Source of the DNA: Harmothoe impar
Taxonomy: Eukaryota; Annelida; Polychaeta; Phyllodocida; Polynoidae
Direction: 5' to 3'
Length of the DNA stretch: 64,000 nucleotides
Assembly: GCA_947462335.1 (NCBI GenBank)
Contig: OX381721.1
Span: 4,650,001 to 4,714,000, forward strand
Shown here piece by piece: positions 35,030 through 44,686 of this stretch. The notes beneath the pieces are model-generated. The model was not told the origin of the DNA, did not search any database, and worked only from the letters and a program-made list of their open reading frames with translations. Each line of letters begins with the position of its first letter. Positions within the stretch are counted from its first letter, which is position 1. The position numbers were made by a program, and so were the translations under genes.

Positions 35030-35460
35030 TTTGTCGAACTGACTTCCTAGCCGCCTGAGAGATGCTGACGTCACACTATTTTCGACGACGCTATGACGCG
35101 CACGAGGTAGACAGACGACGTCGTTTCACTTCCTTATTTGGAGTTTGGGACCTTGTGACACCGAAGTCATACCGTACGGTCGCGATAAAGCAACTAGTGT
35201 TGAAAAGCGCGCCGGTCTTGTATAAGCATCGGAGTATAAGAGCCTCCAAATGTTTTTTCTCAAGCACTAAAATCGCGACTTTGAATAAGCGCCAGCGCCT
35301 AGCTTGTATATAGCTCCTGAGTAAGAACTTCACCGAATTGAAAAGCGCTCCCTCAGAGCCCTTAATCGCGACAGTACGGTACAAATCTGATGTCAACCCG
35401 CGCCAAAACCAAAAAGGGTGTTCCGGTCACACGTACCTACGACGAGCGACCTTCAGCTAT
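35030..35460. promoter_or_regulatory. Repeat-rich region upstream of the small minus-strand ORF
   Basis: Contains TTGAAAAGCGC twice (about 35199 and 35338), TCGCGA/ATCGCGAC three times and TACGGT/ACCGTA in both orientations (35173 and 35372 region). This is the expected position of the promoter for the 117-codon ORF. No clear TATA box in the minus direction was identified. Confidence 0.35.
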
Positions 35461-36900
35461 CACCACGTGAAGAGTTGGAAATAAATTTTGTACGGCAAGA
35501 AAACTGAAAACTGATAACGATTCCATTAGATAAGTATTTGGTTCCAATCTATGGCGAGATATTTCCACCAGAGCGATTGATTTATATGTCTGTAAGGTTC
35601 AGCTCTCCAACACTCTCCAATATCCGCCGGTGCACGACGGTCGCCGCCCATCATTAGTGACAACTAAACTTCTGCTGGAGAGTGAAAGTTACGTTGAGTC
35701 TTGAGGTGCGCAGAGATACTATCTGCCGCAGCCTGATTTTAGTTCCACGCTATTTAGATAACAGCCCCATTTAAAATCTCTCTCTCGATCCTAGAAAAGG
35801 AAAAAAGGCTAGAGTTTATCATGGACGCGTCTCAGTTTTAGTCAAGCCGTAAAGTGAAGAACCCAAGCTTGTACATATACCCACGTGAGGAGTGACATAG
35901 CGGGGCGTTCAGTTAGTACTGAGTCTATAGTCAAGGTCAAGTTCCACTCTCTAAACAGAGCTTTAGCGACTCCGTCATCTAGACTAGACCGCGCGCGCGA
36001 TTTTTTTTGCTGAAGCAGCTAATCGATGGAAACGTAGAGAAGACGTACTCGATCAAAAACTGCTTCAGAGACTTGTTATCAGGTATTAACAGTTAAATCA
36101 AAATATTTCAAAACATCCAGAAAAGCAGAATGACATGTCCTACGAGCTACAGCCGGGCACTGACGAGCAGAGGCCGCTGACGTCATTTCAATCAGGTCGC
36201 AGCGCTTTTTAGACACCTTTTCTGTAGGACCCGTCTCATACCTTAGTATATAATACCGTAAACGCCGGGTGATTAGTATATGATCACATTGACAGTCGCG
36301 GATCCACGAAGAGGCTGGATAAGCCAAGAGCGGACCCGCGACTGCAATGTGACATAATCTTACCATGCGCTTTGTTTTGTTTTTGTTTCTATTTACAACA
36401 GCAAACATTTCAACAGCCTATTGTTTTTTTAAAATGATGAAAAATCGGCCCAAAAAAAAGTAAACATTTTAGAGCTAAATTTGTGGAGGATAGCCGGACA
36501 TGCTGATGTCACTAGACCCCTAAATTCGATATGGTGACATGGTCATTTTCTTAAAAATCGATACGACGACACGGACACGGACATCTAAGTGACATGGGCC
36601 ATGGGGCATTTCTTGAGTCCGACATGTGACATGGACCATAGTGACATGAGGAAAAAAAAATGTTCGAAGAGTGCATCAGAAAAAGTACCATTTCAAACCT
36701 AAGCATTTCGCCAAATTTTTTTTTTTCTTTTTTTTCTTGGATGGTACCCGGCTTTGCGGTGTCTGGGTCCTTAAAAATGTACCAGAATGCTCAAATTCGG
36801 GTTCTAAATATTTTCAAAAAACGTTTTCTCCCTTACTGACGTGTGACACGGGCATTTCTTAAATTCGACATACGGCTGCATGGGGAGGACCCACCCGTCA
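35461..36900. other. Non-coding region of the giant element with a hairpin and GACATGG motifs
   Basis: A long hairpin lies at about 36285-36352. CACATTG, CAGTCGCGG and GTCC are inverted across a 25-base loop with small interruptions. From 36495 to 36625 GACATG(G) or GACACGG occurs about ten times. A minus-strand frame of 109 codons (36079-36408) overlaps the hairpin and is not supported. Confidence 0.5.
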
Positions 36901-37574
36901 AGGGCCCCATGATGACTCATACCCGCCGCGTTCAGTCAATCAACCGAGATCTTTTTCTGTGGTGGTGTAGAAGGATCTCCCCCCTGAGGTTACAAAGTCA
37001 CCTCTTTATTTAAGGGGCTACGAGCCGCAAAGTCGCTTTCGCAAAGTCGCAAGAAATATTCAAGTCAAAAAGTCAAATTCATCAACTATCAGTACAGTCG
37101 TTTGAAAGTCATCAAGTCACCGAAAAACTCCTCTACAGTCACCTCCGACTCGCCTCCTCCCTACCCCCCCTAAAGGGGGGTAGGGAGGAAGCGATTCCCT
37201 AGAGATCAGATAATTTTTTTTTTTCTCCCGAGCAGACCCCAAAAGCCCCCCTCCCCCCCAAGTGCCCGCCCACCCCATAAATAGTGCCCCCCTCCCCCCC
37301 CCCCTCCCCTCCCCATGCATCTTAAAGTGCCCCCCTCCCCCCCTCCCCTCCCCTCCCCCCTTATAGAAGCCTCTCATTAGCTAGTCCAAGTCATGTGACC
37401 AAAAGAGAGGCGTAGTCTGTCTATTGTCTATATTATGCAAATGAGGGAGGGGGTCAGGTCACGTGACCAAAGGGGTGTGGCCTATTTTCCAAATAAAGAG
37501 CGCTTCCAGTCACGTGACCAAAGGGGTGTGGTCCTATTATGCAAATGAGGGGGTCTCGTGACCCATTATTATGC
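36901..37574. other. AAGTC motif cluster, hairpin and C-rich tract
   Basis: Between about 37005 and 37130 AAGTC recurs eight or more times at roughly 10-20-bp spacing. A perfect 15-bp hairpin stem (TCCTCCCTACCCCCC, loop CTAAA, inverse) lies at 37155-37189. From 37240 to 37370 the plus strand is almost only C with few T or A, so the minus strand can form G-quadruplexes. Degraded TIR modules (CACGTGACC, ATGCAAAT) begin near 37400. Confidence 0.65.
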
Positions 37575-37910
37575 AAATGAGGGAGTCACGTGACCAAATG
37601 GAAGCCACTGATTGGCTGGTGATCAAAGGGGCGTAGTCTACTATGCAAATGAGGGGGTCACGTGATCAAGGGGGCGTGGTCTATTATGCAAATGAGGGGG
37701 TCACGTGACCAAATGGTGGCCCCTGATTGGCTGGTGATCAAGGGGGCGTGGCCTATTACGTAATTATGCAAATGAGGGGGCGTGGCCTATTACGTAATTA
37801 TGCAAATGAGGGGGTCACGTGACCAAATGGAGGCCTCTGATTGGCTGCAGGTCGATTGAGTAATAAACAGTAGTTAACTATTGTCCCGTTCCGATACATA
37901 CTATACTACT
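37575..37910 (-). repeat. Right terminal inverted repeat
   Basis: Reverse complement of 6929-7270 with roughly 97 percent identity over the outer 300 bp by eye. It carries ATGCAAAT, GTCACGTGACC, CTGATTGGCTG and GGGGGCGTGG modules in the opposite orientation, and ends CATACTATACTACT. Confidence 0.9.
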
Positions 37911-37916
37911 AAAGAG
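37911..37916. repeat. Target-site duplication AAAGAG, right copy
   Basis: Identical to 6923-6928. The gypsy pol gene resumes directly after it. Confidence 0.9.
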
Positions 37917-39099
37917 ACTCTTCTTAGAAACACCTGTTTTGCACTACCCTGCACCTGTTGGTAAGTTCATCTTGGACACTGATGCTTCTAATACAAGTAT
38001 TGGTGCTGCCTTGTCGCAGATCCAGGATGGGCGAGAAGTGCCGCTGGCATTTTCGTCCAACAGTCTAAGCAAAACACAACGTAACTACTGCACAACCAAG
38101 CGTGAACTCTTGGCAGTGGTGGTTTACACAAAAAAGTACAGACATTTCCTATATGGTGGGAATTATCTCGTACGGACGGATCATTCATCTCTGCAGTGGC
38201 TCCTTAACTTCAAGGACGCTGAGGGGATGATAGGTAGATGGTTGAACCACCTCTCTGAGTTTGGCATGACAAATGAGCATATCATACACAGGAGTGGAGT
38301 AGATCATGTGAATGCGGACAGCTTGTCCCGCTATCCTATCCGGAACTGTCACCGTGTAGACTGCCGAGACTGTGGGTCTCACAATGCAGTGATTGCGTCT
38401 GTGGGTGCGAAAGTTCCTAACTCGACGTTAAATCACTTGAAGGATGAGCAGCTTGCAGATCCGGCTATTTCGAGGGTGTACTCCTTGAAGTTGTTGGGCC
38501 TGTCCAAGCCTGTTCGCCCCGCACTTTCGCTGGAATGTAAAGAAGTTAGACAACTGTTAGCTCAGTGGGATAATCTTTTTATACGGAACAGTGTATTGTG
38601 CCGCTGGAGGGTGCAACCTGGCAGGAAGAGAACAGCTCAGTCTGTAGTGCCTTTGTCACTCAGACTACAGTTGCTCAATTACTGTCATGGCCACAGAACT
38701 TCAGCACACTTTGGCAGACAACGAACTGAGGCAAAGATTAAGAGTAGATATTACTGGCCTGGTATGACTTTGGACATACGGCGTTGGGTGAAACAATGTC
38801 CCCAATGCTGTTTATCAAAGCCTGGACCTGGTATTGGTAAACTACCTCTAAGTCAAGAGCTATTCGGTGTTCGATTTGCCCGGATCGCTGTTGATATCAT
38901 TAGTGGTTTCAACACGACTCCCCGTGGGAATACCTGTATGATGGTGGTACAGGACTACTATACCAAGTATGTCCAAGTATATCCGATGGTAAATCATACG
39001 GCTGTTACCTGCGCAGAAGCACTTTTCGAGAATTGGATCCTCACGTGGGGAGGTCCTTTAATGCTTCACTCCGACCAGGGTCGTGAGTTTGAATCTTGA
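37917..39099 (+). pseudogene. pol: Pol, middle part (RNase H and integrase), ending at an in-frame stop
   Basis: Picks up the pol frame of 6928 directly after the duplication. RNase H follows (ILDTDASNTSIGAALSQ at the start, then DHSSLQWL). An HHCC zinc-binding motif of the integrase is visible (H, H and CPQC near 38680-38815). The first two catalytic Asp residues are in IAVDIISG (near 38890) and LHSDQGREF (near 39070). TGA at 39097-39099 interrupts the frame inside the integrase core. It is a single substitution, consistent with CpG decay or sequencing error, because the frame stays open on both sides. Confidence 0.88.
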
Positions 39100-40056
39100 C
39101 TGTGGGCAGAACTGTGTAGTAAAATACACATCTGCAAGACGCATACGAACCCCTACCGACCTCAATCGGATGGTATGGTGGAACGTTTCAATCGGACGTT
39201 GATCCAATGTCTCACGACAATGGTTAATGAGCACCGGGATGATTGGGATGAGCACGCTCGCTATATCTCCCATGCTTACAATGCTACCGAACATGCGTCG
39301 ACGGGCTGTACGCCTAATATGCTCGTAATGGGTGAAGACATAGTCATGCCTAGTGACATGGTCTATGGAGTGCAGGGACACCAGCTCGAGCAACCCTGCA
39401 CAGTGATGTTTGTTGAATCACTTCGACAATCATTACGCGAGTCCTATGGAGTAGTAAGGGACAACTTGGAAAAATCTGCTAGTTTGCAGAAGGTGGGCTA
39501 TGACACGGGCCTTAAACTCCGCCAATTCAAGGTGGGGGATAAGGTCGCGAGATTTAGCACACCAAATTCCAAAGTCAAGACCCTGTACTCCTGGGATGGT
39601 CCGCATACGGTTACTATGGTGGTAAGTGAAACTACTGTAGTAATACGGTTGCAAAAAGGGACTCTCACTAAATCACATGTGGCTAGACTCCGACCTTGGT
39701 ATGGAGTTCCATATATAGATGACGGTGAAGATTCCCTCGGTGCTGGTCGAGTACCAGCACCAACCGACCCTAAGCTACCAAAGATACCGAAGGCAGGACC
39801 AACGGTCATACCGTCGGTACCGACGGTAGCACGCCGAAGGGGTCGTCCTAGGAAATTACCGATTGAACCACAGTCGTGTGTTACCAAGCCCAAGCGCGGT
39901 AGGCCTCGTAAAAAAGGGTCAGCTGTGCGTAAAGGACTAACCGTAGACACCGGTAAACAAAGCAAGGTGATACCTCCGGTGTCATCATTGCTGGACATAC
40001 CGGTACAAGGTCTACGGAGGAGTACACGTGTCAGAGAGCGAGATAAAATTGTGTAA
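39100..40056 (+). pseudogene. pol: Pol, C-terminal part (integrase end with AT-hook-like tail)
   Basis: Same frame as the part before the TGA. It has the catalytic Glu of the integrase (DGMVERFNR, near 39170) and a GPY/F-type module (WDGPHTVTMV to VARLRPWY, near 39590-39700). In place of a chromodomain there is a basic tail with two AT-hook-like motifs (RRGRPRK near 39835 and KRGRPRK near 39893). The last residues are LRRSTRVRERDKIV. The tail could tether integrase to AT-rich DNA. That role is inferred, not shown. Confidence 0.85.
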
Positions 40057-40737
40057 ACATTTTTTTCTTACCTTGTTGACGACATTTAGCTGCTGGCTTG
40101 ATTAAATTTCCATGGACAGTTCCGTACTGGGCCGGTGGTCATTGGCCCGGTACTCGATCACCAAAACACAACGAGAAGAGACGGGTTATCCGGTGTGGTT
40201 ATCCGTTGGAGGTAGAAAAGCACGTGTTCAGGGCGGGTGGCTGGCTTTGCCGATTAATTCTAAGTATGGGATTAGTTTTGACCACATATTGCTTAGTAAC
40301 ACGCTGCTGTGTATGTCCTCTAACGCCGGTACATCATTCCCGGGTTTTCCGGTGGCTCCGCCACGAAAATTGTAAACAACAGTGAGTGTTCCCACCGTCG
40401 GATATGCCAGGCGTGGGAAGGGCGCTGCCCGCGTCACCTGATCGATTTCTCCCGCCAAATGAGCCGTGAGAAATTGGGTCACCTCGGCGCGTCTTGGAGA
40501 CGCGACCCCTGATTGGCTGAGAAGCCGGTCAAGGGGCGGGGTCACGGGGGACGGGTGGGGTATATAAGGCCCACAGGCAGCCAGGCTTCTTCAGATCAGC
40601 ACGTTTGCCCGTAGGGTAACGTGTTGATCAGTGGTGCCTAGGTCTGCCCGGCAGTACCTACACTATTGTTTGCTTGCTGTGCTACTAAAGGCTCGGGTGA
40701 GTGAACCGTGAGGTTCACCTACGCCTGAGCTAACGGT
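40057..40737 (+). promoter_or_regulatory. Internal promoter region before the third ORF
   Basis: TATATAAG lies at 40561-40568. Upstream are an inverted CCAAT box (CTGATTGGCTG, 40509-40519) and a GC box (AGGGGCGGGG, near 40532-40541). A start near 40592 would give a leader of about 145 bp to the ATG at 40738. The 14-mer CCCCTGATTGGCTG also occurs in the TIR of the giant element. No convincing reading frame fills this stretch. Confidence 0.6.
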
Positions 40738-41050
40738 ATGGCAGCCCGTGTAGATGGCAAATGCATGGCCCCGGAGAAGGCTGAGGCCTCCGACGGGGAA
40801 GACCGAGTTCTCGAGTCTGACACGGAAATGGACACTACCAGTGCTCCAACCGTCGGTCAAGGCTCGGCTTCGGTACCAGCAGAACCTAACCCTGAGGGGT
40901 CGGGTGATGTTGTTCCGAAAACAGAACCTGGTCTGGGTGGTAGTAATACCAACCAGGAGAAGAACCCTGCTGGGGGATCTTCTCCGAAACCCGCCGGTGT
41001 AGTGGCAAAAATACCGACGGTCCCTGAGGGTGATTCATCAGACCGACGGT
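40738..41050 (+). pseudogene. Third ORF of the gypsy element, N-terminal part before a frameshift
   Basis: Begins ATG (TATGGCAGCC) about 145 bp after the probable transcription start. About 104 residues are rich in Glu, Pro, Ser and Gly and look disordered. The ORF formally continues to 41259, but after about 41034-41055 the sensible protein lies in the next frame, where a Lys/Arg-rich nuclear-localisation-like stretch (KTKRKRKPKRR) begins. A one- or two-base indel is therefore inferred near the ACCGACGGT at 41042. Confidence 0.6.
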
Positions 41051-43145
41051 TCGTGTCAAGACCAAACGGAAGCGGAAGCCTAAGAGGAGGATTGTATCTT
41101 CCCCTGAAACTCCTGCTACCGAAGAGGTCGCACCGACTGAGGCAGAAAGGCTCAAAGCTGTTGCTGATAGAGTATCCAAGGCGGAAGCCGAAGGATGGTC
41201 TGTCGCAGAGAGCAGGGCCAATCGCCGCCTCCGCGCCAAGGCAGCGCATGTTCGTCTGAACTTGTGTCTCCTTGATGATGACCGGAAGAACCTGAGCCTT
41301 TCTGACTTAGTTCAGGAAAATGGCAAAATGGCTCTTCCTGCACCTCACACGACCGAGGGTTCGGATGACGAAGACTGGTTGACAGGTGACTCCCACCCCA
41401 TTGACTGGTACCTCGTGTACCTCAGGGCAGTGTTGGACGGGAATAAACCTAACATCCACAAGTCATGCCGCTCCAAGCTGAAATATGCTTGGAAGAACTA
41501 CGTGCCAGGGGATCCCTGCCCGTATGTTCGCTGTCAGCGCCTGAAAGGGACTGCGACAGCCGCAAAACGGTGGCCAAACCTGTTCAAGTTTGCCCGTCAT
41601 TTAGTAGAAAAGCACATGAATGTGCGTCCCTACTTGTACTGTGTGAGTGGGAGTACTTCTACTTCCTGCCCTGAGTACAGTGACGGCGAGCTATTCCGTT
41701 GCCAACGGAGGGCTGGTTTGGTAAGGCATCTTTGCGACAATAAGGGCGTTCACAAGCGCACTATTAGTCGTGGAGTTGAGGCTGCACTGAAGGTTTGGGG
41801 GTGCCACAAACGTGTAGGAAATCTACAGTATAAGTGGCGTACCAACAAACTTAAACAGTGGAATTACCTCACGGAAGCTGACTGGGAGAGATTGTGTAAG
41901 GGCGCCAAGTGCGAACAAACCGATCTCGGGCCAGATACAGAAACTCCGATGCCCACTGTCAAAAAGGATACCCCTCCTAAGAAGAAAGATCTGAAAAGGG
42001 GCCGCCAGTCATCCAAGGATGATACCAAAGGTGGGCGTGACCGTTCCCGCAGTGAACCTGCGAAGAAACGTGTCGCCACCGCCACGGTAACATCTGAGGT
42101 CGACCGTAGCCAAACCGTCGGTACCGTCACGGTATCTTCGGTTGCATTGCCCCCGGTTGCTGATCAACTGCCCCGGCAGGAGAGACAGAAACTGGGTGAT
42201 GCACTGGCTATTGTTCAGAACTCTTTGGGTGACGAGCAGGCGGGTCAGGTTGCTGCTGACTATGTCAAGCAGTACAAGTGGAGCCAGAAGCAAAAGAAAG
42301 CTTTGGCTACACAGGAGGGTATCTCACCTGTCAGTGACGCTGAACAGGTAGAGGTACAACAGCCGGATGGGGCGTCAGCCCAGCCGACTGCTCCACCCCA
42401 GCACGGAGCAACCTCTGACCCCGCAAGGGATGACGAGGTGACTCCAGTACCTGAGCACAGGGCTGTTGACGAAGGGCTAGCAGGGTTACCTGTGTTGCCT
42501 GGAGACGGACCTGCTTATGACACTGGATTCTCTGACACTCTAGTCCCCGGATTTGAGTGCTACAGGGCGAAAATGGCTGAAAACGCAAGTAAGCTACTCC
42601 AGTTTCAGGTTTCTTTCTTGGAGAAGTCCTACTTTGAGCAGTACAAATTGCTCAGAGAACAGGCTATCCGGGAAGGAAAAGCTTGGGTTGCTGAACGCAC
42701 CAGAGTCCTTGCCGAGCGTGAGGCGAACCTGGATCAAGATCATGCCCTCTGGAGGGCTACGATCGATCAGCTTGAATCGAGGTTGACAACTTGTGACGCC
42801 AAGTTCTTCCGACAGTTCGGGCTAAAGCTGACAGAGTGGGAGAGAACTGGTTTTCCAGATCTCCAGTCCAGGTTGGGGCTTGCCGCAAGGCCTGCTCCTC
42901 CTGTGACCCCAGTACTGTCAGTACACCCACCTAGGTATGAGATGCCATTCTCTTTCATGGCACACTCTACCCGGGTGGTCAGTGGCGGGGAACCTACTGT
43001 GGCGCCGAGTACCCTCTCGGTAGCTCCAGGTGGAGCCCTTCCTCTCCAGGTGGAGGCTGCTGTGGTTTGCACCACGGAGGCCCCTCCTGGAGGAAGTCCT
43101 GATGGGGAAGGAAAGCCATCCGGCGGTGTCCCTATGGACACCTAA
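41051..43145 (+). CDS. Third ORF, main part: zinc-finger-like and coiled-coil protein
   Basis: Open from 41034 to the stop at 43143-43145, about 700 codons. It begins with a basic KRKRKPKRR stretch. A Cys/His-rich region encoded at about 41510-41760 has CPYVRC followed by HLVEKH, a C2H2-like spacing, then CPEYSDGELFRC with RHLCDNKGVH as a second possible finger. Lys-rich acidic linkers follow. A likely coiled coil is encoded at about 42570-42780 (KLLQFQVSFLEKSYFEQYKL and onward), then a Pro-rich tail. No signal peptide or membrane segment is seen, so it is not envelope-like. Position after integrase, nuclear signal, fingers and its own promoter suggest a DNA-binding or regulatory protein. No known family was recognised. 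Confidence 0.6.
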
Positions 43146-44029
43146 GGATGGTCCCCTGTCAGGCCCTCTGGGGTGCACTGTTCCGCCCCTCGGAGGTAAA
43201 ACTAAACCATCGACGCAGCTACACGCCCCTGGACAACCGAAGCAGACCGACGGTGCTGTCGTGACTTAACGTAGTCTCTACTGCCACCAAACTGGAAGCA
43301 GCCTGATGTCTTCAACCGTGGTTTACACCTAAGCCACAACCGTCGGTGCTCTACTACTGTCCAGGGCTCCTGATCCTGCGGTCACTATATTACTGTGTGA
43401 CCTATAAACTATTATATGGATCATCCTCCTGTGATACTTATTTATAGGGAGGCACGGACCTACCTTTTTATATTTATATTTCACAAGAGATGGAAGCACT
43501 ATACCGGTGCTGGACTCTATCCATCTCTACCACCATAAACTGCTAGGTACTGGAGTACCGCCCCAAATAAGGATGATGATCTATCCCACCTTATTTAGGA
43601 TACGCTACTATGGATTTTTATATATAAACTTTTCTTCGCCAAAGGAAGTGAGAGCTATTATAGTTCTATTATTTATATATAAGGACACTAACTCCACACG
43701 GATTCGCACCATTGCTGAATGTAGTAGGTGATGTGTTGAGTTTCCAAGGTGGTTATTTGGTGCCTTTACTTTTAACTGATACTAGTCTAGGACTATCAGT
43801 TGGACAGTTTTTATATCATGTGCCTACGGGACTATGGTTTGATACCAAAGACTATACTGTTGATATAAACTGTTATATACATGTTAACTTGGTTGTTCAT
43901 GTATGTATGCCTGTTGTTACTATGAGTAGAAATGTTACTTGTTGATAAATAGATATACGTGGTATATAATGTATCCAAGAGGTATTATTATTATAAAACC
44001 AACCCTTCCTACATTCTTAAGGGGGGTAG
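43146..44029 (+). other. 3' untranslated region of the gypsy element with polypurine tract
   Basis: No gene. Two ACCGTCGGT-type motifs (43246 and 43339). AT-rich in the middle. It ends with AAGGGGGGTAG (44019-44029), the polypurine tract that primes plus-strand DNA synthesis, directly before the 3' LTR. Confidence 0.75.
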
Positions 44030-44576
44030 TGTAACGGGTTGACTATAAAGTCTAACTGTTATTGTTGTATATCTATTGTATGTTGTATGATGTAAGACAA
44101 CACGGTTCTATTGTGTTTAATAACTGTTTTATTCATCTAACTAGTGTCGTCGGTTCGTTACATACACCGACTCCTCTAGTTCGGTTATCTATACGGTAGT
44201 GTACCGGTACCACCTTCGGTTACCGTCGGTAGTTGTTACATAAGCATTTTACATAACTAAACCTAACAGGTGGCGCTGCTAGTACGGTCACGTGGCTATG
44301 CAGCGCTGTATATAAGACGGCTACTTCTCCATTGGAAGTCAGTCAGGTTTGGGACTGTCGTGACATGACCACCCTGTGCTCACGGGCTTAACTCTATGCT
44401 ATAGGGTTGCCCCACTGTATTATATATCTGTTCTGATCTTGTATATCCGCTGGTTATACTTGTACTATAATACACAAGAGTTACCTTTACAATAAAGTCG
44501 CCGTATATTAAAGTCTAATTTACCTTGTCTGGTTTTTGTACTCAAGTGTTACATACGTAGTAAGAGACCAACTACA
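44030..44576 (+). repeat. 3' LTR of the gypsy element
   Basis: 547 bp, with one observed difference from 2116-2662. It is followed by GGAG, the target duplication. Confidence 0.95.
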
Positions 44577-44686
44577 GGAGTATATGGGATATTTCCCAGG
44601 GGAGATTTTACTGTACAACAATCAGTTGGGTAGGGTGAGACATGTCGCTGCATCACTGGCAGCTGCAGGGCTATCCCAAAAGCAAA

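Larger units (their letters stand above)
6929..37910. mobile_element. Giant (30,982 bp) TIR-bounded element full of satellites; Polinton-like ends, class uncertain
   Basis: Both ends read inward as AGTAGTATAGTATG and continue as inverted repeats for about 340 bp. A 6-bp duplication of the target flanks it. A 6-bp duplication, TIRs of several hundred bp, an AG start and short-period terminal repeats are features described for Maverick/Polinton elements. However, no DNA polymerase B, integrase, packaging ATPase, protease or capsid gene is visible, so it would be non-autonomous or a different class. Contents in order: TIR, CACGTGGCT repeats, Ala-rich ORF (minus), a hairpin-rich region, 375-bp repeats, (AC)n, 48-bp repeats, 50-60-bp satellites to about 31.2 kb, 49-bp repeats, (AC)n, small ORF (minus), C-rich DNA, TIR. 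Insertion postdates a retrotransposon whose LTRs differ at one site. Confidence 0.85.
2112..44580 (+). mobile_element. Ty3/gypsy LTR retrotransposon, split by a 31-kb insertion
   Basis: The two LTRs (2116-2662 and 44030-44576) are both 547 bp, begin TGTAACGGG and end CTACA. I saw a single difference between them (T near 2278, C near 44192). The element is flanked by the 4-bp duplication GGAG (2112-2115 and 44577-44580). The order LTR, primer site, gag, protease-RT-RNase H-integrase, extra ORF, polypurine tract, LTR identifies it as Ty3/gypsy. Without the insert at 6929-37910 and one copy of its duplication, the element is about 11.5 kb. The near-identity of the LTRs means a recent insertion. 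Defects seen are a stop codon in the integrase, a frameshift in the third ORF and an apparent short deletion in the RT. Confidence 0.93.

Noticed and set aside
36079..36408. 109-codon minus-strand frame as a gene
   Set aside because: It overlaps a long hairpin, its composition is irregular, and it has no repeat or motif support.
6929..37910. Calling the giant element a complete Polinton
   Set aside because: Only the ends fit. No DNA polymerase B, integrase, ATPase, protease or capsid motif was found.
40098..40385. Short frames between integrase and the third ORF as an envelope-like gene
   Set aside because: Two overlapping frames of under 100 codons in a promoter-like region, without signal peptide or membrane segment.
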